Part shown: positions 63,908 through 64,000 of the stretch, one piece after another
Layout of the letters: every line of letters starts with the position of its first letter
Position numbering within the stretch: the stretch's first letter is position 1
Source: Acinetobacter calcoaceticus
GTDB taxonomy: Bacteria; Pseudomonadota; Gammaproteobacteria; Pseudomonadales; Moraxellaceae
Direction: 5' to 3'
NCBI RefSeq assembly: GCF_004345325.1
Contig: NZ_SLVJ01000015.1
Span: 25,855-89,854, forward strand
DNA length: 64,000 nt
Made by a program: the position numbers and the translations under genes
Notes under the pieces: model-generated
The model's input: the letters and a program-made list of their open reading frames with translations, nothing else
The model's database searches: none
What the model was told of the DNA's origin: nothing

Positions 63908-64000
63908 TAGCTAAATACCAAACTTGGGATACAATATCTAAAATTTCGAGTTCATGCCCATTATGCCTAAAATTTACTCAGTGGATTTACGTGAAAAAGT
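63908..64000 (+). mobile_element. Left end of an IS630-family insertion sequence (continues past window)
   Basis: Begins about 63908, immediately after a TA dinucleotide, and contains the N-terminus of an IS630-like transposase. The boundary is inferred from where homology of the HAD gene stops. Inverted repeat cannot be checked because the right end is outside the window. Confidence 0.6.
63954..64000 (+). CDS. IS630-family transposase, N-terminal fragment
   Basis: In-frame ATGs at 63954 and 63963; the second gives MPKIYSVDLREKV, the well-known start of IS630-type transposases (helix-turn-helix domain). Only 13-16 residues are inside the window, so the DDE domain and the usual frameshift cannot be assessed. 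Confidence 0.7.
   Translation, partial: MPIMPKIYSVDLREK

Noticed and set aside
63277..63921. Intact HAD phosphatase from a TTG at 63921
   Set aside because: The frame would start inside IS-like DNA and lacks the DxD nucleophile motif, so it was called a pseudogene.

Overview
The window is a stretch of chromosome from an Acinetobacter species. The evidence is gene content: a pmrCAB operon in the Acinetobacter order, a wax ester synthase closely resembling A. baylyi AtfA, a gatCAB amidotransferase operon, a two-subunit chromate transporter, AT-rich intergenic DNA and Acinetobacter-like protein sequences throughout. It is mostly core chromosome. I saw no rRNA, tRNA, CRISPR array, prophage or plasmid functions. 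The only clear mobile DNA is an IS630-type element entering at the extreme right edge, plus a 44-bp IS-end-like palindrome near 14.97 kb.

Layout. 0-4 kb: the C-terminal part of a TonB-dependent siderophore receptor, an uncharacterised protein coupled to a secreted lipase-like hydrolase, and a beta-carbonic anhydrase. 4-8.2 kb: tesA divergent from the ybbA-ybbP ABC transporter, as in E. coli. 8.3-14 kb: rhomboid protease, mtgA, ppk1 and putP. 14-18.8 kb: SPFH/NfeD membrane pair, patatin lipoprotein, PlsC-like acyltransferase and an AmpG/RhtX-like transporter. 18.9-23.5 kb: eptA-pmrA-pmrB, then a PAP2 phosphatase facing them. A PmrA-box-like site lies before eptA, and a four-unit array of the same hexamer lies before the PAP2 gene. 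23.6-29.5 kb: HAD hydrolase, split chromate transporter with a divergent LysR regulator, ankyrin lipoprotein, DUF1176 protein and two small unknowns. 29.5-38 kb: gatCAB divergent from mreBCD-maf, then rng and a 57-residue gene. 38-46 kb: atfA, cysH, thrH, a FadL porin and a Fur-box-preceded PepSY operon. 46-52 kb: CMD-family protein, fadE, lipA and sthA. 52-58 kb: LysR regulator divergent from an MFS/NTF2-like pair with two strong operator-like dyads, a second MFS gene overlapped by a 44-residue membrane peptide, and a long OmpW-type porin. 58-64 kb: map divergent from rpsB-tsf, a DUF3465 protein, two half-size EamA transporters, an esterase, and a HAD phosphatase whose catalytic N-terminus is missing where the IS630-like DNA starts.

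How the genes work together. The most coherent functional block is the polymyxin-response region. EptA adds phosphoethanolamine to lipid A, PmrAB regulates it, and the PAP2 phosphatase carries the same hexamer boxes at the same distance from its start codon (about 50 nt) and in the same orientation. It is therefore very likely a PmrA regulon member acting on lipid phosphates. Several other genes concern lipids (tesA, patatin, acyltransferase, atfA, fadL, fadE), cell shape (mreBCD, mtgA) or iron uptake (receptor, RhtX-like transporter, PepSY operon).

Limits. All family calls come from reading motifs and overall resemblance; no database search was run. Start codons were revised where a Shine-Dalgarno sequence or family alignment favoured an internal codon.
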